DNA from: Ch67 sp041395845
Lineage (GTDB): Bacteria > Pseudomonadota > Gammaproteobacteria > Pseudomonadales > Ketobacteraceae
Direction: 5' to 3'
DNA length: 64,000 bases
NCBI GenBank assembly: GCA_041395845.1
Contig: JAWKZS010000003.1
Coordinates: 62,001-126,000, forward strand
Below, one piece after another: positions 63,769 to 64,000 of the stretch. The translations under genes and the position numbers were made by a program. The notes below the pieces were generated by a model. The model did no database searches. It saw only the letters and a program-made list of their open reading frames with translations, and was not told the origin of the DNA. Numbering within the stretch: the stretch's first letter is position 1; each line of letters begins with the position of its first letter.

Positions 63769-64000
63769 TCAGTGATACAGAATGTCTTGCGCCATCTGAT
63801 CCGCGATGACGGAGGTGGGCAGATTGTCGGCCTGCGCGCGTTTGAAAATCGTGGTCAGGGTTTCCCCGATGCGCCAGGTCTTGCTGCGGATGATGTCGGC
63901 GGATTTGTGCAGATGGCCCAGCGATACGGTGATCAGGCCGCCGGCGTTGATGACGTAATCCGGCGCATACAGAATGCCGTGATCGTGCAGCCACTGACCG
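63769..64000 (-). CDS. leucine/valine dehydrogenase, C-terminal part
   Basis: The last 76 residues and stop of a minus-strand gene whose start is beyond the window. The block ILYAPDYVINAGGLI is diagnostic of the Glu/Leu/Phe/Val dehydrogenase family. It would deaminate branched-chain amino acids to feed the adjacent bkdA1-bkdA2-bkdB genes, which it probably precedes in one operon. Confidence 0.9.
   Translation of the reverse strand, partial: GQWLHDHGILYAPDYVINAGGLITVSLGHLHKSADIIRSKTWRIGETLTTIFKRAQADNLPTSVIADQMAQDILYH

Overview
The window is a stretch of chromosome from a Gram-negative gammaproteobacterium. The evidence is the RpoE-RseA-RseB-RseC sigma-E cluster followed by lepA-lepB-DUF4845-rnc-era-recO-pdxJ-acpS, a GacS/BarA-type hybrid kinase beside cysM, and the block rlmD-relA-mazG. 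All of these are typical gammaproteobacterial arrangements. Base composition is fairly GC-rich and even. Gene content (sigma-E locus, valine catabolism under an MmsR-like regulator, acyl-CoA-binding protein, DUF2789 protein, SCP2-like protein beside an iron alcohol dehydrogenase) suggests a free-living, probably aquatic relative of the Pseudomonas/Marinobacter/Alcanivorax group. Genus cannot be read from this sequence. No tRNA, rRNA, CRISPR array, prophage or insertion sequence was found.

Layout. 1-2.4 kb: tail of an unknown gene, a two-domain glutaredoxin, a cold-shock protein and an Fe-S protein. 2.4-12.3 kb is the most accessory-looking part: a parallel beta-helix protein fused to a dihaem cytochrome-like domain, an orphan GAF histidine kinase, a CHASE2 adenylate/guanylate cyclase, a very large FecR-TPR-outer-membrane-barrel protein and a small lipoprotein. 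12.3-16.1 kb: a DUF389 membrane protein, an intergenic candidate small RNA, a TetR regulator and ung. 16.3-22 kb: mmsR divergent from a valine catabolic operon (mmsA, isobutyryl-CoA dehydrogenase, 3-hydroxyisobutyryl-CoA hydrolase, mmsB). 22-26.4 kb: HDOD protein, ygfZ, sdhE-ygfX and nadB.

26.5-36.5 kb: the sigma-E operon with its own sigma-E-type promoter, then a long, tightly packed housekeeping run from lepA to acpS and a zinc-ribbon gene, most of them overlapping by 4-14 bases. 36.5-48.6 kb: gacS, cysM, a PolB-like exonuclease, rlmD, relA, mazG and molybdenum cofactor genes moaA-moaB-moeA. 48.7-56.1 kb: acyl-CoA-binding protein, DUF2789, a secreted ExeM-like nuclease with a dockerin-like tail, SCP2 protein, iron alcohol dehydrogenase, a small basic protein, cmoM and a DUF1499 protein. 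56.2-60.5 kb: a 7TM-PAS-GGDEF-EAL protein and a CHAD-sixA pair. 60.5-64 kb, minus strand: leucine/valine dehydrogenase tail and the branched-chain 2-oxoacid dehydrogenase genes.

How the parts work together. The terminal minus-strand operon would convert valine to isobutyryl-CoA, and the mmsR-mmsA-mmsB region would convert isobutyryl-CoA to propionyl-CoA, so one 64-kb window holds nearly a whole valine degradation pathway (enoyl-CoA hydratase and E3 are missing). Three second-messenger systems sit close together: a cyclase, RelA for (p)ppGpp, and a GGDEF-EAL protein for cyclic di-GMP. The points most worth following are the CHASE2 cyclase/FecR-TPR-barrel/lipoprotein group, the beta-helix-cytochrome fusion, two copies of a dispersed palindromic element with a conserved core but unrelated arms (16.1 and 41.1 kb), and a short candidate RNA at 14.5 kb.
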